From NCBI RefSeq assembly GCF_000725485.1, contig NZ_JOAG01000009.1, positions 1 through 64,000 on the forward strand: a stretch of DNA of 64,000 nucleotides, read 5' to 3'. Positions 8,160 through 15,280 of the stretch are shown here, one piece after another. The stretch is from Nonomuraea candida. GTDB lineage: Bacteria; Actinomycetota; Actinomycetes; Streptosporangiales; Streptosporangiaceae. Each line of letters begins with the position of its first letter. Position 1 is the stretch's first letter. Made by a program: the position numbers and the translations under genes. The notes beneath the pieces are model-generated. The model was not told the origin of the DNA. It did not search any database and was given only the letters and a program-made list of their open reading frames with translations.

Positions 8160-9182
8160 ATGCCCCACGCGGCGAGGCCCACGGTCACGCTGCACGATGT
8201 GGCCGCGGCGGCCGGCGTCTCGGTCGCCACCGCGTCCCGGGTGCTCGGCGGCAGCGCCAGGAAGGTCGCGCCCGAGTACGAAGCCCGCGTGCTGGCCGCG
8301 GCGGCGGCCCTGCGCTACACGGTGGACGCCTCGGCCCGGGCGATGCGGCGGGCCGGCGACTCGATCGCGCTCGTGACCGACGACCTGACGACCCCGTCGA
8401 TGGGCGTCGTGGTGGCCGCGATGGAGCGCGAGGCCCGTACGGCCGGGGCGTTCGTCACGGTGTCGTCCACCATGGCCGCCCCCGAGCGGCAGGCCGAGAC
8501 CGTGCGCGTGCTGCGGTCGCTGCGCCCGCGCGCGCTCGTGCTCACGTCGAGCCGGCGGCTGGACGACGAGCGGCTGGCGAAGGAGCTCACCGCGTACGAG
8601 CGGGAGGGCGGGCGGGTGGTGATCGTCGGTCACACGGAGCTGGCCTTCGACTCGATCGTCCTCGACAGCCAGGGCGCCGGACGGTTGATGGGCGCCTTCG
8701 TCGCCGAGACCGGGCACCGCCGGGTGGCGATTCTGACGGGCGGCCCGGAGCTGCGCAACATGGCCGAGCGCACGGCCGGATTCGTCGCGGGATTGCGCGC
8801 CGGAGGCGTCGGCGAGGGCGAAATACGGGTCATTCGCTGCCCGGTCAGCAGGCAGGGCGGATTCGCCGCGGCGCGGAAACTGGCGGACGCCGGAATGGAC
8901 GGTGTGGAGGCGGTTCTCGCCACCAACGACACCATGGCGATCGGCGCTTTGTCGGGGTTTCGCGAGGCCGGTCTGAGCGTGCCCGGCGACGTTTCCGTGA
9001 CGGGGGTCGACGACATTCCGCTCGCCCGCGACGTGACGCCGCGGCTGACGACGGTGGCGCTGCCGCTCGCCCGCTACGGCGTGGAGGCGATGCGCTTCGC
9101 GCTGTCCAAGCAGGACACCCCGCGGCGCCTGCTCCTGGAGGGCCGGCTGATCGTCCGCGACAGCACCCGCACCCGCCGATAG
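8160..9182 (+). CDS. LacI-family transcriptional regulator
   Basis: 340 residues from ATG 8160, with GGAAGGGAAA upstream. The N-terminal LacI HTH reads VTLHDVAAAAGVSVATASRV, followed by the hinge helix. The sugar-binding core (about 60-335) includes NDTMAIGALSGFREAGLSVP and TGVDDIPLAR, the usual C-subdomain signature. It lies upstream of the three-gene operon at 9416, and a second LacI paralog follows that operon at 12549. Either may bind the palindrome at 9308-9328. Confidence 0.93.
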   Translation: MPHAARPTVTLHDVAAAAGVSVATASRVLGGSARKVAPEYEARVLAAAAALRYTVDASARAMRRAGDSIALVTDDLTTPSMGVVVAAMEREARTAGAFVTVSSTMAAPERQAETVRVLRSLRPRALVLTSSRRLDDERLAKELTAYEREGGRVVIVGHTELAFDSIVLDSQGAGRLMGAFVAETGHRRVAILTGGPELRNMAERTAGFVAGLRAGGVGEGEIRVIRCPVSRQGGFAAARKLADAGMDGVEAVLATNDTMAIGALSGFREAGLSVPGDVSVTGVDDIPLARDVTPRLTTVALPLARYGVEAMRFALSKQDTPRRLLLEGRLIVRDSTRTRR

Positions 9183-9307
9183 CCCGGGGGGCGGCGGCGA
9201 CATCACGTCCGGGGCGTGACCCGGTCGCGGCGCACCCGCGCCCGGTGCGTCAGTGGCCGGTGGTTCCCTCGCGGCACTCTTGACGCTCGCGTCACCGCCA
9301 TGCAGAC

Positions 9308-9328
9308 TGCGGAATACGTTTTCCCGCA
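9308..9328. promoter_or_regulatory. Imperfect palindrome, probable LacI operator
   Basis: A 21-bp near-palindrome with arms TGCGG and CCGCA around a TACGTTTT core (7 of 10 arm positions match). It lies 87 bp upstream of the dehydrogenase TTG start. TTGACG and GACGC/GCGTC arms occur just upstream (about 9281-9292). The position fits repression of the 9416-12254 operon by a flanking LacI protein. Confidence 0.5.
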
Positions 9329-9415
9329 ACCGTCCACCCCTCGCCTCTTCGTCAGGACGGAGCCGCAGGCCGACCTCCACGGCGCTCCGACCCCCACCTC
9401 TCACGAAGGAACACC

Positions 9416-10507
9416 TTGTCTCAACGCACATACCGGGCCGCGATCATCGGCACCGGCGGGATCGCCCACGCCCACGCGGGGGCCGTGCAGGCGTCCGGCG
9501 GCCGGGCCGAGATCGTGGCCGTGGCCGACGTGGACGCCGGGCGGGCGCGCGAGTTCGCCGACAAGTACGGCGTGCCGCACGCGTACACGAGCACCGAGGA
9601 GCTGCTGGGCGCGGAGGAGCCGGACATCGCGCACCTGTGCACCCCGCCCGCGCTGCACGCCCCGCTCGCCCTCGCCTGCCTGGAGGCCGGGGTGACGGCG
9701 CTGGTGGAGAAGCCACCGACGCTCTCGCTCGCCGAGTTCGACACGCTGATCGCGGCCGAGGCCCGCTCGACCGCGCACGTCGCGACCGTGCTGCAGCACC
9801 GCTTCGGCGCCGGCGCGATCCGGCTGCGGCGGCTGACGGGCTCCGGCGCGCTCGGCCGGCCGCTGCTGGCCACCTGCCTCACCCAGTGGTACCGCGACGA
9901 GGCGTACTACGCGGTGCCGTGGCGCGGCACCTGGGAGTCCGAGGGCGGCGGCCCCACGATGGGGCACGGCATCCACCAGTTCGACCTGCTGCTGTCGGTG
10001 CTCGGCCCCTGGTCCGAGGTGACGGCCGTGGCCACGCGCCGGGCGCGCCCGGTGGAGACCGAGGACGTGTCGATGGCGCTGGTGACGTTCGAGAGCGGCG
10101 CGGTCGCCACCGTCGTCAACTCGGTCGTGTCCCCCCGCCAGACCTCCGAGCTGCGCTTCGACTACGAGCGCGCCACGGTCGAGGTCGAGCACCTGTACGG
10201 CTACACCGACGACGACTGGACCGTCACCCCCGCCCCCGGCCAGGACGACGTCACCGCCCTGTGGGCGACCGGCCCCAGTGGCGGCTCCAGCGGGCACACC
10301 GGCTGGTTCGCGGCCGTGCTCGACGCGCTCGACGCCGGCCAGGCCCCGCCCGTCACCGCCACCGACACCCGCCGCACGATGGAGTTCATCGCCGCCCTGT
10401 ACGCCTCCGCCTTCACCGGCGAGCGCGTACGGGCCGGGCAGATCGGCGCCGACCACCCGTTCGCCCGCCGCATGGACGGCTCGGGCGCCCCCTGGAGGAC
10501 CGCGTGA
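9416..10507 (+). CDS. Gfo/Idh/MocA-family oxidoreductase
   Basis: 363 residues starting at TTG 9416, supported by GAAGGA six bases upstream; no ATG or GTG fits the ribosome site. The Rossmann fingerprint is AAIIGTGGIAHAHAGAV near the N-terminus. The family motif EKPP (about residue 98) and MGHGIHQFDLLL, carrying the family catalytic histidine, are present. It likely oxidises or reduces a sugar or inositol derivative with NAD(P). First gene of a translationally coupled operon with the PmoA-like and cupin genes; its stop overlaps the next GTG. Confidence 0.9.
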   Translation: MSQRTYRAAIIGTGGIAHAHAGAVQASGGRAEIVAVADVDAGRAREFADKYGVPHAYTSTEELLGAEEPDIAHLCTPPALHAPLALACLEAGVTALVEKPPTLSLAEFDTLIAAEARSTAHVATVLQHRFGAGAIRLRRLTGSGALGRPLLATCLTQWYRDEAYYAVPWRGTWESEGGGPTMGHGIHQFDLLLSVLGPWSEVTAVATRRARPVETEDVSMALVTFESGAVATVVNSVVSPRQTSELRFDYERATVEVEHLYGYTDDDWTVTPAPGQDDVTALWATGPSGGSSGHTGWFAAVLDALDAGQAPPVTATDTRRTMEFIAALYASAFTGERVRAGQIGADHPFARRMDGSGAPWRTA

Positions 10508-11409
10508 CCCTGCACGTCACCCACCGGCTCGACTACTCGGTCGCCGTCGCGGCCGGCGACGCCGAGCTGTTCACCTACGTCTACCGCCCCGGCACGCCGG
10601 TGCTGGAGTCGCCCAAGCCGTACCTGCACCCGATCCGCACCCGGGGCGGCCGGCTCGTGTCGTTGTACCGGCCGCACGACCACGTCTGGCACAAGGGCAT
10701 CGCCTGGTCGCTGCCGCACGTGGGCGAGCACAACTTCTGGGGCGGGCCGACGTACGTGCACGGCCGGTCGTACGTGCAGCTCGACAACAACGGCAGCGCC
10801 ACGCACCGCGAGCTGACCACGCTGGCCGCCACCGGCGACCGGGCCACCATCGGGCACACCCTCGACTGGACCTCCCAGGCCGGCGCGCCCGTCATCGCGG
10901 AGCGGCGCGCCCTGACCGCCACCCTGGTGGACGACGACACCTGGGCGCTGGTCTTCGAGACCGAGATGACGAACGTCTCCGGCGCCACCATCGACTTCGG
11001 CTCCCCGACCACCAAGGGCCGCGAGAACGCCGGCTACGGCGGCCTGTTCTGGCGCGGCCCCCGCTCGTTCACCGACGGGATCATCCAGTCCCCGGACGGC
11101 GCGGGCGGCGACGAGCTGCGCGGCACGCGCGCCGAGTGGTTCGGCTTCCGCGGCCGGCACGACGAGACCGGCGACCACTCGACGATCGTCATCGTGGACG
11201 ACACCGCCAACCCCCGGCACCCGCCGCAGTGGTTCGCCCGCACCGAGCAGTTCGCCTGCCTGAACCCGGCGCCGTTCTTCAGCGAGGAGCTGCCGCTGCC
11301 CGACGGCGAGACCCTCCGCTTCCGGTACGCGGTCGTCGTCGCCGACGGCGACCGCGGCGAGGACGGCTCGGCGCTGCTGGCCGACCAGGGCAGGACGGCA
11401 CTGGCATGA
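10504..11409 (+). CDS. PmoA-like (DUF6807) protein
   Basis: 301 residues. GTG 10504 overlaps the preceding stop (GTGA). Recognisable features are YRPHDHVWHKGIAWSLPHVG, NFWGGPTYV, GYGGLFWRGPR and PQWFARTEQFACLNPAPFF, hallmarks of the PmoA/DUF6807 family. That family accompanies Gfo/Idh dehydrogenases in actinomycete carbohydrate loci. The histidine cluster suggests a galactose-mutarotase-like fold binding sugars. The catalytic role is undefined despite the methane-monooxygenase-derived name. Confidence 0.78.
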   Translation: MTLHVTHRLDYSVAVAAGDAELFTYVYRPGTPVLESPKPYLHPIRTRGGRLVSLYRPHDHVWHKGIAWSLPHVGEHNFWGGPTYVHGRSYVQLDNNGSATHRELTTLAATGDRATIGHTLDWTSQAGAPVIAERRALTATLVDDDTWALVFETEMTNVSGATIDFGSPTTKGRENAGYGGLFWRGPRSFTDGIIQSPDGAGGDELRGTRAEWFGFRGRHDETGDHSTIVIVDDTANPRHPPQWFARTEQFACLNPAPFFSEELPLPDGETLRFRYAVVVADGDRGEDGSALLADQGRTALA

Positions 11410-12254
11410 CACTCCCGCCGGACGTGCCCGCCGGCGCCGGCACGGTTTTCCCGGGCGGCACGGTGTTCCCCGGTGGCACGGTGTTCCCCGGTGGCACGGT
11501 GTTCCCCGGCGGCACGTCGGTGAGCCGGCTCACGGTCTACACCGGCGCCTGCGCCGACGGGCTCGAAGGCGGCACGCCGCACCTGCACACGGCCTCCACG
11601 GAGGCGTACGTGGTGATCGGCGGGCGCGGCGCCCTCCAGACGCTCGACGTGCACGGCCTGCGCGAGACCGAGCTGCGGCCGGGCACGACCGTCTGGTTCA
11701 CGCCCGGCACCATCCACCGCGCGGTCAACCGGGGCGGCCTGGAAGTCGTGGTGATCATGTCGAACGCCGGGCTGCCGGAGGCGGGTGACGCCGTCATGAC
11801 GTTCCCGCCCGAGGTGGTGTCCGACCCGGAGCGCTACCGGCAGGCCGCCACGCTCCCGGTCGCCGGGGGCTCGGTCGCCGGGGTTTCGGGGGCCGGTGTC
11901 TCGGGGGCCGGCGGCTCGGGGACGGTCGAGGAGGCGGTCGCGCGGCGGCGGGAGCTGGCCGTGGAAGGCTTCCTGCGGCTGGCCGAGGAGGGCCCGGAGG
12001 CGTTGCGGCGCTTCTACGACAGCGCGGTGGCGCTCGTACGGCCCAAGGTGGCGCGCTGGCGGGAGCTGTGGGAGGGCACGGTCGCCCAGGAGACCCGCCG
12101 CACCGCCGGGGTGCTCGACGCCCTGGAACGCGGGGACGGCACGCACCTCCTGCGCTCCGCCCTGATGGAGAGCCCGCCGGAGGAGCGATGGGGGATGTGC
12201 GGGCGCCTGCGCGCCCACGACGTCACCCACCCCGTCATCCACACCCCCGACTGA
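11406..12254 (+). CDS. Cupin-domain protein with helical C-terminal region
   Basis: 282 residues; ATG 11406 overlaps the previous stop (ATGA). The N-terminus has four in-frame GGTVFP hexapeptides from an 18-bp DNA repeat. A cupin barrel follows (about 45-135): HLHTASTEAYVVIGGRG gives H-x-H-x(4)-E, and FTPGTIHRAVN gives the second motif. A Gly/Ser/Val-rich linker leads to an alpha-helical tail (about 175-270). It probably binds a sugar or acts as a lyase/isomerase partner in this operon. The exact function is not evident. Confidence 0.75.
   Translation: MTLPPDVPAGAGTVFPGGTVFPGGTVFPGGTVFPGGTSVSRLTVYTGACADGLEGGTPHLHTASTEAYVVIGGRGALQTLDVHGLRETELRPGTTVWFTPGTIHRAVNRGGLEVVVIMSNAGLPEAGDAVMTFPPEVVSDPERYRQAATLPVAGGSVAGVSGAGVSGAGGSGTVEEAVARRRELAVEGFLRLAEEGPEALRRFYDSAVALVRPKVARWRELWEGTVAQETRRTAGVLDALERGDGTHLLRSALMESPPEERWGMCGRLRAHDVTHPVIHTPD
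11439..11510. repeat. 18-bp tandem repeat, 4 copies, coding
   Basis: Four adjacent 18-bp units (GGCACGGTGTTCCCCGGT and variants) encode GGTVFP repeats at the cupin N-terminus. The unit differs in sequence from the 18-bp repeats at 4132 and 12273, so the shared period does not reflect a shared ancestor sequence. Confidence 0.9.
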
Positions 12255-12272
12255 TGCCCACCACACCGACTC

Positions 12273-12446
12273 TCACCCCGTCACGGGCGCTCACCTTGTC
12301 CCGGGCGCTCACCCCGTCACGGGCGCTCACCTTGTCCCGGGCGCTCACCCCGTCACGGGCGCTCACCCCGTCATGGGCGCTCACCCCGTCATGGGCGCTC
12401 ACCCCGTCATGGGCGCTCGCCCCGTCACGGGCGCTCACCTCGTCAG
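12273..12446. repeat. 18-bp tandem repeat, about 9.7 copies, intergenic
   Basis: About 9.7 head-to-tail copies of TCACCCCGTCACGGGCGC fill most of the 294-bp gap between the cupin and the second lacI. Units 1-4 alternate between a CCCCGTCAC and a CTTGTCCC variant, and units 6-8 share an ATG variant, so duplication happened in blocks. There are no unique spacers, so this is not CRISPR. It may affect read-through into the lacI gene. Confidence 0.93.
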
Positions 12447-12548
12447 GGTGCGCACCGGCCGCCGGTTCTCGTCCTCGGCCGGCTCCGGTGTTCACCCCCG
12501 GCCAGGAGGAGCGGCGACGTGCTGTGAGCGGATCATCTCGGTGACACA

Positions 12549-13676
12549 ATGACCGCCATGGACGACGGGCTCGCTGATCCCACCGGGGCGGGGGCGGCGG
12601 CCCCGACGCTGCACGACGTCGCCCGGGAGGCGGGCGTCTCGGTCGCCACCGCCTCCCGCGCGCTCAACGGCAGCTCCCGCAACGTCAGGGCGGAGAACGT
12701 CACCAGGGTCCGCGAGGCGGCGGCCCGGCTCGGCTACCAGCCCCACCTGTCGGCGCAGGCCATCGCCAAGGGCTCGACCAGGACCGTCGCGCTCGTGGTG
12801 CGCGACGTGGCCGACCCGTACTTCTCCTCCATCGCCGCCGGGGTCACCCAGGCGGCGGAGGCGGCCGGGCTCATCGTCACCATGGCGGTGGCCGGCGACT
12901 CACCGGAACGCGAGCTGCAGATCGTCCGCACCCTCAGAGGCCGCCGTCCGCGCGTCATCATCGTGACCGGCAGCCGCATCGACGGCGCGGGCACCAGGGA
13001 AGCGCTGATCGACGAGCTGCGGGAGTACCGCACGGCGGGCGGCCGGGTCGTCCTGATCAGCCAGCGCGACCTGCCGTTCGGCACCGTCACGATCGACGAC
13101 CACGGCGGGTCGGCCGCCCTGGCCCGCGCGCTGCTCGGCGCGGGCTACCGCCGCTTCGCCGTCTTCCACGCCCCGCCCGCGCTGCGCACCTCCCGCGACC
13201 GCCACGAGGGCTTCCTGTCCGGCCTGGCGGGCGCGGACGTCCCCGAGCCGCTCGCCGTCGAGACCGGCTTCACCCGCACGGGCGGCTACGAGGCGGCGCG
13301 GCGGCTGGTGGAGCGGGGGTTCGAGGACGTGGAGGCGGTGTTCGCGGTCAACGACGTGATGGCGATCGGCGCGATGACGGCCTTCCGCGACGCCGGCGTG
13401 ATCCCGGGGCGGGACATCGGGGTGGCGGGCTTCGACGACATCGCCTCGACGAGGGACGTCGTGCCCGCGCTGACCACGGTCGCGGTGCCGCTCCACGAGG
13501 CCGGGCTCAGCGCGATGCGCCTGGCCCTGTCCGACGGCGAACCCCTTCCCACCGCCCTCCCTGCCACCGTCGTCCTCCGCGCCAGCACCCCACCCCGACC
13601 CCACCATGACCTAAAGGTGATGCGGGGTGTCACCGCGATGGGGCACGATCACCTGCCATGGACTTCGAGGCACTGA
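12549..13676 (+). CDS. LacI-family transcriptional regulator, second copy
   Basis: 375 residues from ATG 12549 (ATG 12558 is an alternative; both have weak ribosome sites). The HTH reads TLHDVAREAGVSVATASRAL and the core contains NDVMAIGAMTAFRDAGVIPG and GFDDIASTRDV. Closely similar in layout to the LacI protein at 8160, with which it brackets the sugar operon, so a duplication followed by divergence is likely. The last 19 bases overlap the methyltransferase start. Confidence 0.92.
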   Translation: MTAMDDGLADPTGAGAAAPTLHDVAREAGVSVATASRALNGSSRNVRAENVTRVREAAARLGYQPHLSAQAIAKGSTRTVALVVRDVADPYFSSIAAGVTQAAEAAGLIVTMAVAGDSPERELQIVRTLRGRRPRVIIVTGSRIDGAGTREALIDELREYRTAGGRVVLISQRDLPFGTVTIDDHGGSAALARALLGAGYRRFAVFHAPPALRTSRDRHEGFLSGLAGADVPEPLAVETGFTRTGGYEAARRLVERGFEDVEAVFAVNDVMAIGAMTAFRDAGVIPGRDIGVAGFDDIASTRDVVPALTTVAVPLHEAGLSAMRLALSDGEPLPTALPATVVLRASTPPRPHHDLKVMRGVTAMGHDHLPWTSRH

Positions 13677-14389
13677 TCCACGAGGCGCTGGCCACCCCGT
13701 TCGAGGGCTGGGACTTCTCCCTCTTCCGAGATCGCCTCACCTACGACGGCGGCCTGCCGTGGGACTACGAGCGGCTCGTGCGTGACCGCCTCCCGCACGC
13801 CGCGTCCCTCCTGGACCTGGGCACGGGGGGAGGTGAGCTGCTGGCCTCGTTCGCCCCGCTGCCGCCCCGCACCGCGGCGACCGAGGGTTATCCGCCGAAC
13901 CTCCCGGTGGCCCGCGCCCGCCTGGAGCCCCTGGGCGTGGAGGCGGTCGAGGACCCGGGCACGCTCCCCGACGCCGCCTTCGGCCTGATCGTCAACCGGC
14001 ACGAGGCGTGCGACCCGGCCGTGCTCCGCCGGCTCCTGGCCCCCGGCGGCACGTACCTCACCCAGCAGGTGGGCGGCCGCGACCTGGAGGAGCTCAACGC
14101 CGCTCTGGACGGACCGGCGCACGAGGACCGCGCCTGGGACCTGGCCACGGCGCGGTCGGCCCTGGAGGAGGCCGGCCTGAAGGTCACCTGGAGCCAGGAG
14201 GGCACCTTCACCACCGCCTTCCACGACGTCGGCGCGCTCGTGCTGTTCCTGCGCGTCATCTCCTGGCAGATCCCGGACTTCGACGTCACCCGGTACGAGC
14301 GCCGCCTGCGCGCCCTGCACGAGTCGATGGAACGCGGTCACCCCCTCAAGGCCACCGCCCACCGCTTCGCCCTCACGGCCACCCGCTGA
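13658..14389 (+). CDS. Class I SAM-dependent methyltransferase
   Basis: 243 residues. The SAM-binding glycine loop is LLDLGTGGGELL (about residue 48-59), followed by the acidic ATEGYPPNL strand and FGLIVNRHEA as motif IV-like. It resembles small-molecule methyltransferases of the UbiE/rRNA-A type, but the acceptor is unknown. It starts inside the 3' end of the lacI gene (19-nt overlap), so the two are probably cotranscribed. Confidence 0.82.
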   Translation: MDFEALIHEALATPFEGWDFSLFRDRLTYDGGLPWDYERLVRDRLPHAASLLDLGTGGGELLASFAPLPPRTAATEGYPPNLPVARARLEPLGVEAVEDPGTLPDAAFGLIVNRHEACDPAVLRRLLAPGGTYLTQQVGGRDLEELNAALDGPAHEDRAWDLATARSALEEAGLKVTWSQEGTFTTAFHDVGALVLFLRVISWQIPDFDVTRYERRLRALHESMERGHPLKATAHRFALTATR

Positions 14390-14759
14390 CACCGCCCCTG
14401 CCCCGCCGCGCGGCGGAAACGGCTCCGCTGCCCGGTGGAACGGCCGTGGCCTCCGATAAAAACTGTCCTGGCGCTCGCCGTGACGGCTCAGCCTTCATGG
14501 ACCCCGGCACCCGCGTGCCGGACCGCTCGCCCCCCGCGTTCGTCCGGCACGAAGGGCGCGGTGGATGGTCTGGCGGGCAGGGTTTGTAGCACCGAGGTCA
14601 AAGGATCGACCTCCGTGTGGAGGGTTTCCTTACCGGTTGCCTTCTTCAACCGGTGGCCGAGGCGCCCGCCGTGATGGAAGGCTGCCCGCAACCGCCCCGG
14701 TCCTCCTGCGAACGGGTGACCGGGGCGGAGTCCGCAATGCACCGGAAGGAGTGCTGCTG
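14390..14759. other. 370-bp gap holding a structured leader
   Basis: No credible gene. The distal part carries three separate inverted repeats in front of the 62-residue gene: AGGTC/GACCT (14595-14612), ACCGGTTG/CAACCGGT (14632-14654) and CCGCCCCGGTC/GACCGGGGCGG (14692-14728). The last ends 31 bases before the start codon. The ribosome site GGAAGGAG is outside the stems. This looks like a folded 5' leader that could act as an attenuator or ligand-responsive element. I do not recognise a known riboswitch class. Confidence 0.45.
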
Positions 14760-14948
14760 ATGACACAAGACGCCAGCCGCGTCGAGGCGAAGCGGATCAA
14801 CGACCACGTGGAGCTCATCCACGTGGACAACCCGGACACGGTGCTGGAGGTTCCACGCCGCGACTGGGAAGCGTTCACCGCGGCCGTCAAGTCGGGCGCG
14901 TTCGACCTCGAGACGCTCAACCGGCAGGCCGAGGAGAACGCGGCCTGA
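14760..14948 (+). CDS. Small conserved-type protein, 62 residues
   Basis: ATG 14760 with GGAAGGAG upstream. The product opens MTQDASRVEAKRINDHVELI and contains VLEVPRRDWEAFTAAVKSG. The layout (short beta strands, then Trp-x2-Phe and a Lys-Ser-Gly) recalls small DUF397-like proteins that accompany XRE regulators, but no regulator is adjacent. It is followed by a strong terminator, so it is a single-gene unit. Function unknown. Confidence 0.6.
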   Translation: MTQDASRVEAKRINDHVELIHVDNPDTVLEVPRRDWEAFTAAVKSGAFDLETLNRQAEENAA

Positions 14949-14964
14949 CCCTCCGCAGCACACG

Positions 14965-14995
14965 GGCGCCCGTCCCCCACAAGGGGGCGGGCGCC
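14965..14995 (+). terminator. Strong hairpin terminator
   Basis: GGCGCCC pairs with GGGCGCC around an inner CCCCC/GGGGG stem with an ACAA loop, 17 bases after the small gene's stop. High-GC actinomycete terminators often lack a U-run, as here. Confidence 0.75.
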
Positions 14996-15092
14996 TCCGC
15001 CTGTACGGCGTCCGTCTCCCGTACGCGGTCCTGACGGTGCCCGCGAACCGGACGGAGGGCATGTGTCCGGTCACCGCCCGGGAGATCGCGAC

Positions 15093-15103
15093 TGAAAGTT
15101 TCA
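15093..15103. promoter_or_regulatory. Palindrome TGAAAGTTTCA upstream of GH3 gene
   Basis: A perfect 11-bp palindrome of the form GAAA-N-TTTC. The same core (TGAAACTTTCA on the other strand reading) lies in front of the LPMO gene at 22998-23012. Boxes of this type have been described upstream of Streptomyces xylan/cellulose genes, so both genes probably share a repressor. Confidence 0.55.
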
Positions 15104-15178
15104 TGCTCGTCAGCCCCTTCGGCCCGCTGGTCAGAAAGACGGGCGAAGACGGATAATCCGCGCGTCAAACAATCGATG

Positions 15179-15191
15179 CCGAAATTTTCGG
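15179..15191. promoter_or_regulatory. Palindrome CCGAAATTTTCGG upstream of GH3 gene
   Basis: A perfect 13-bp palindrome containing CGAAA-N-TTTCG, 19 bp upstream of the proposed -35. It is the second GAAA-N-TTTC box in this promoter region, 87 bp (centre to centre) from the first. Confidence 0.55.
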
Positions 15192-15209
15192 AATAACAGC
15201 GAAACATTC

Positions 15210-15238
15210 TTGACGACCCTGCGGACGGCACATAAAGT
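15210..15238 (+). promoter_or_regulatory. Sigma-70-type promoter of GH3 gene
   Basis: TTGACG (15210-15215), 17-bp spacer, TAAAGT (15233-15238). The predicted transcript start near 15245 leaves only a few bases before ATG 15248, which favours the downstream start at 15281. Confidence 0.55.
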
Positions 15239-15280
15239 CCCGGCTTAATGATCGGGATGAATCTCTCGAAAGTCGCAACC

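Noticed and set aside
12273..12446. CRISPR array
   Set aside because: Repeats are contiguous 18-mers without unique spacers, and no cas gene is nearby.
14390..14759. Known riboswitch class
   Set aside because: I looked for cobalamin, c-di-AMP (ydaO) and SAM-like conserved segments and did not find them; only unnamed stems remain.
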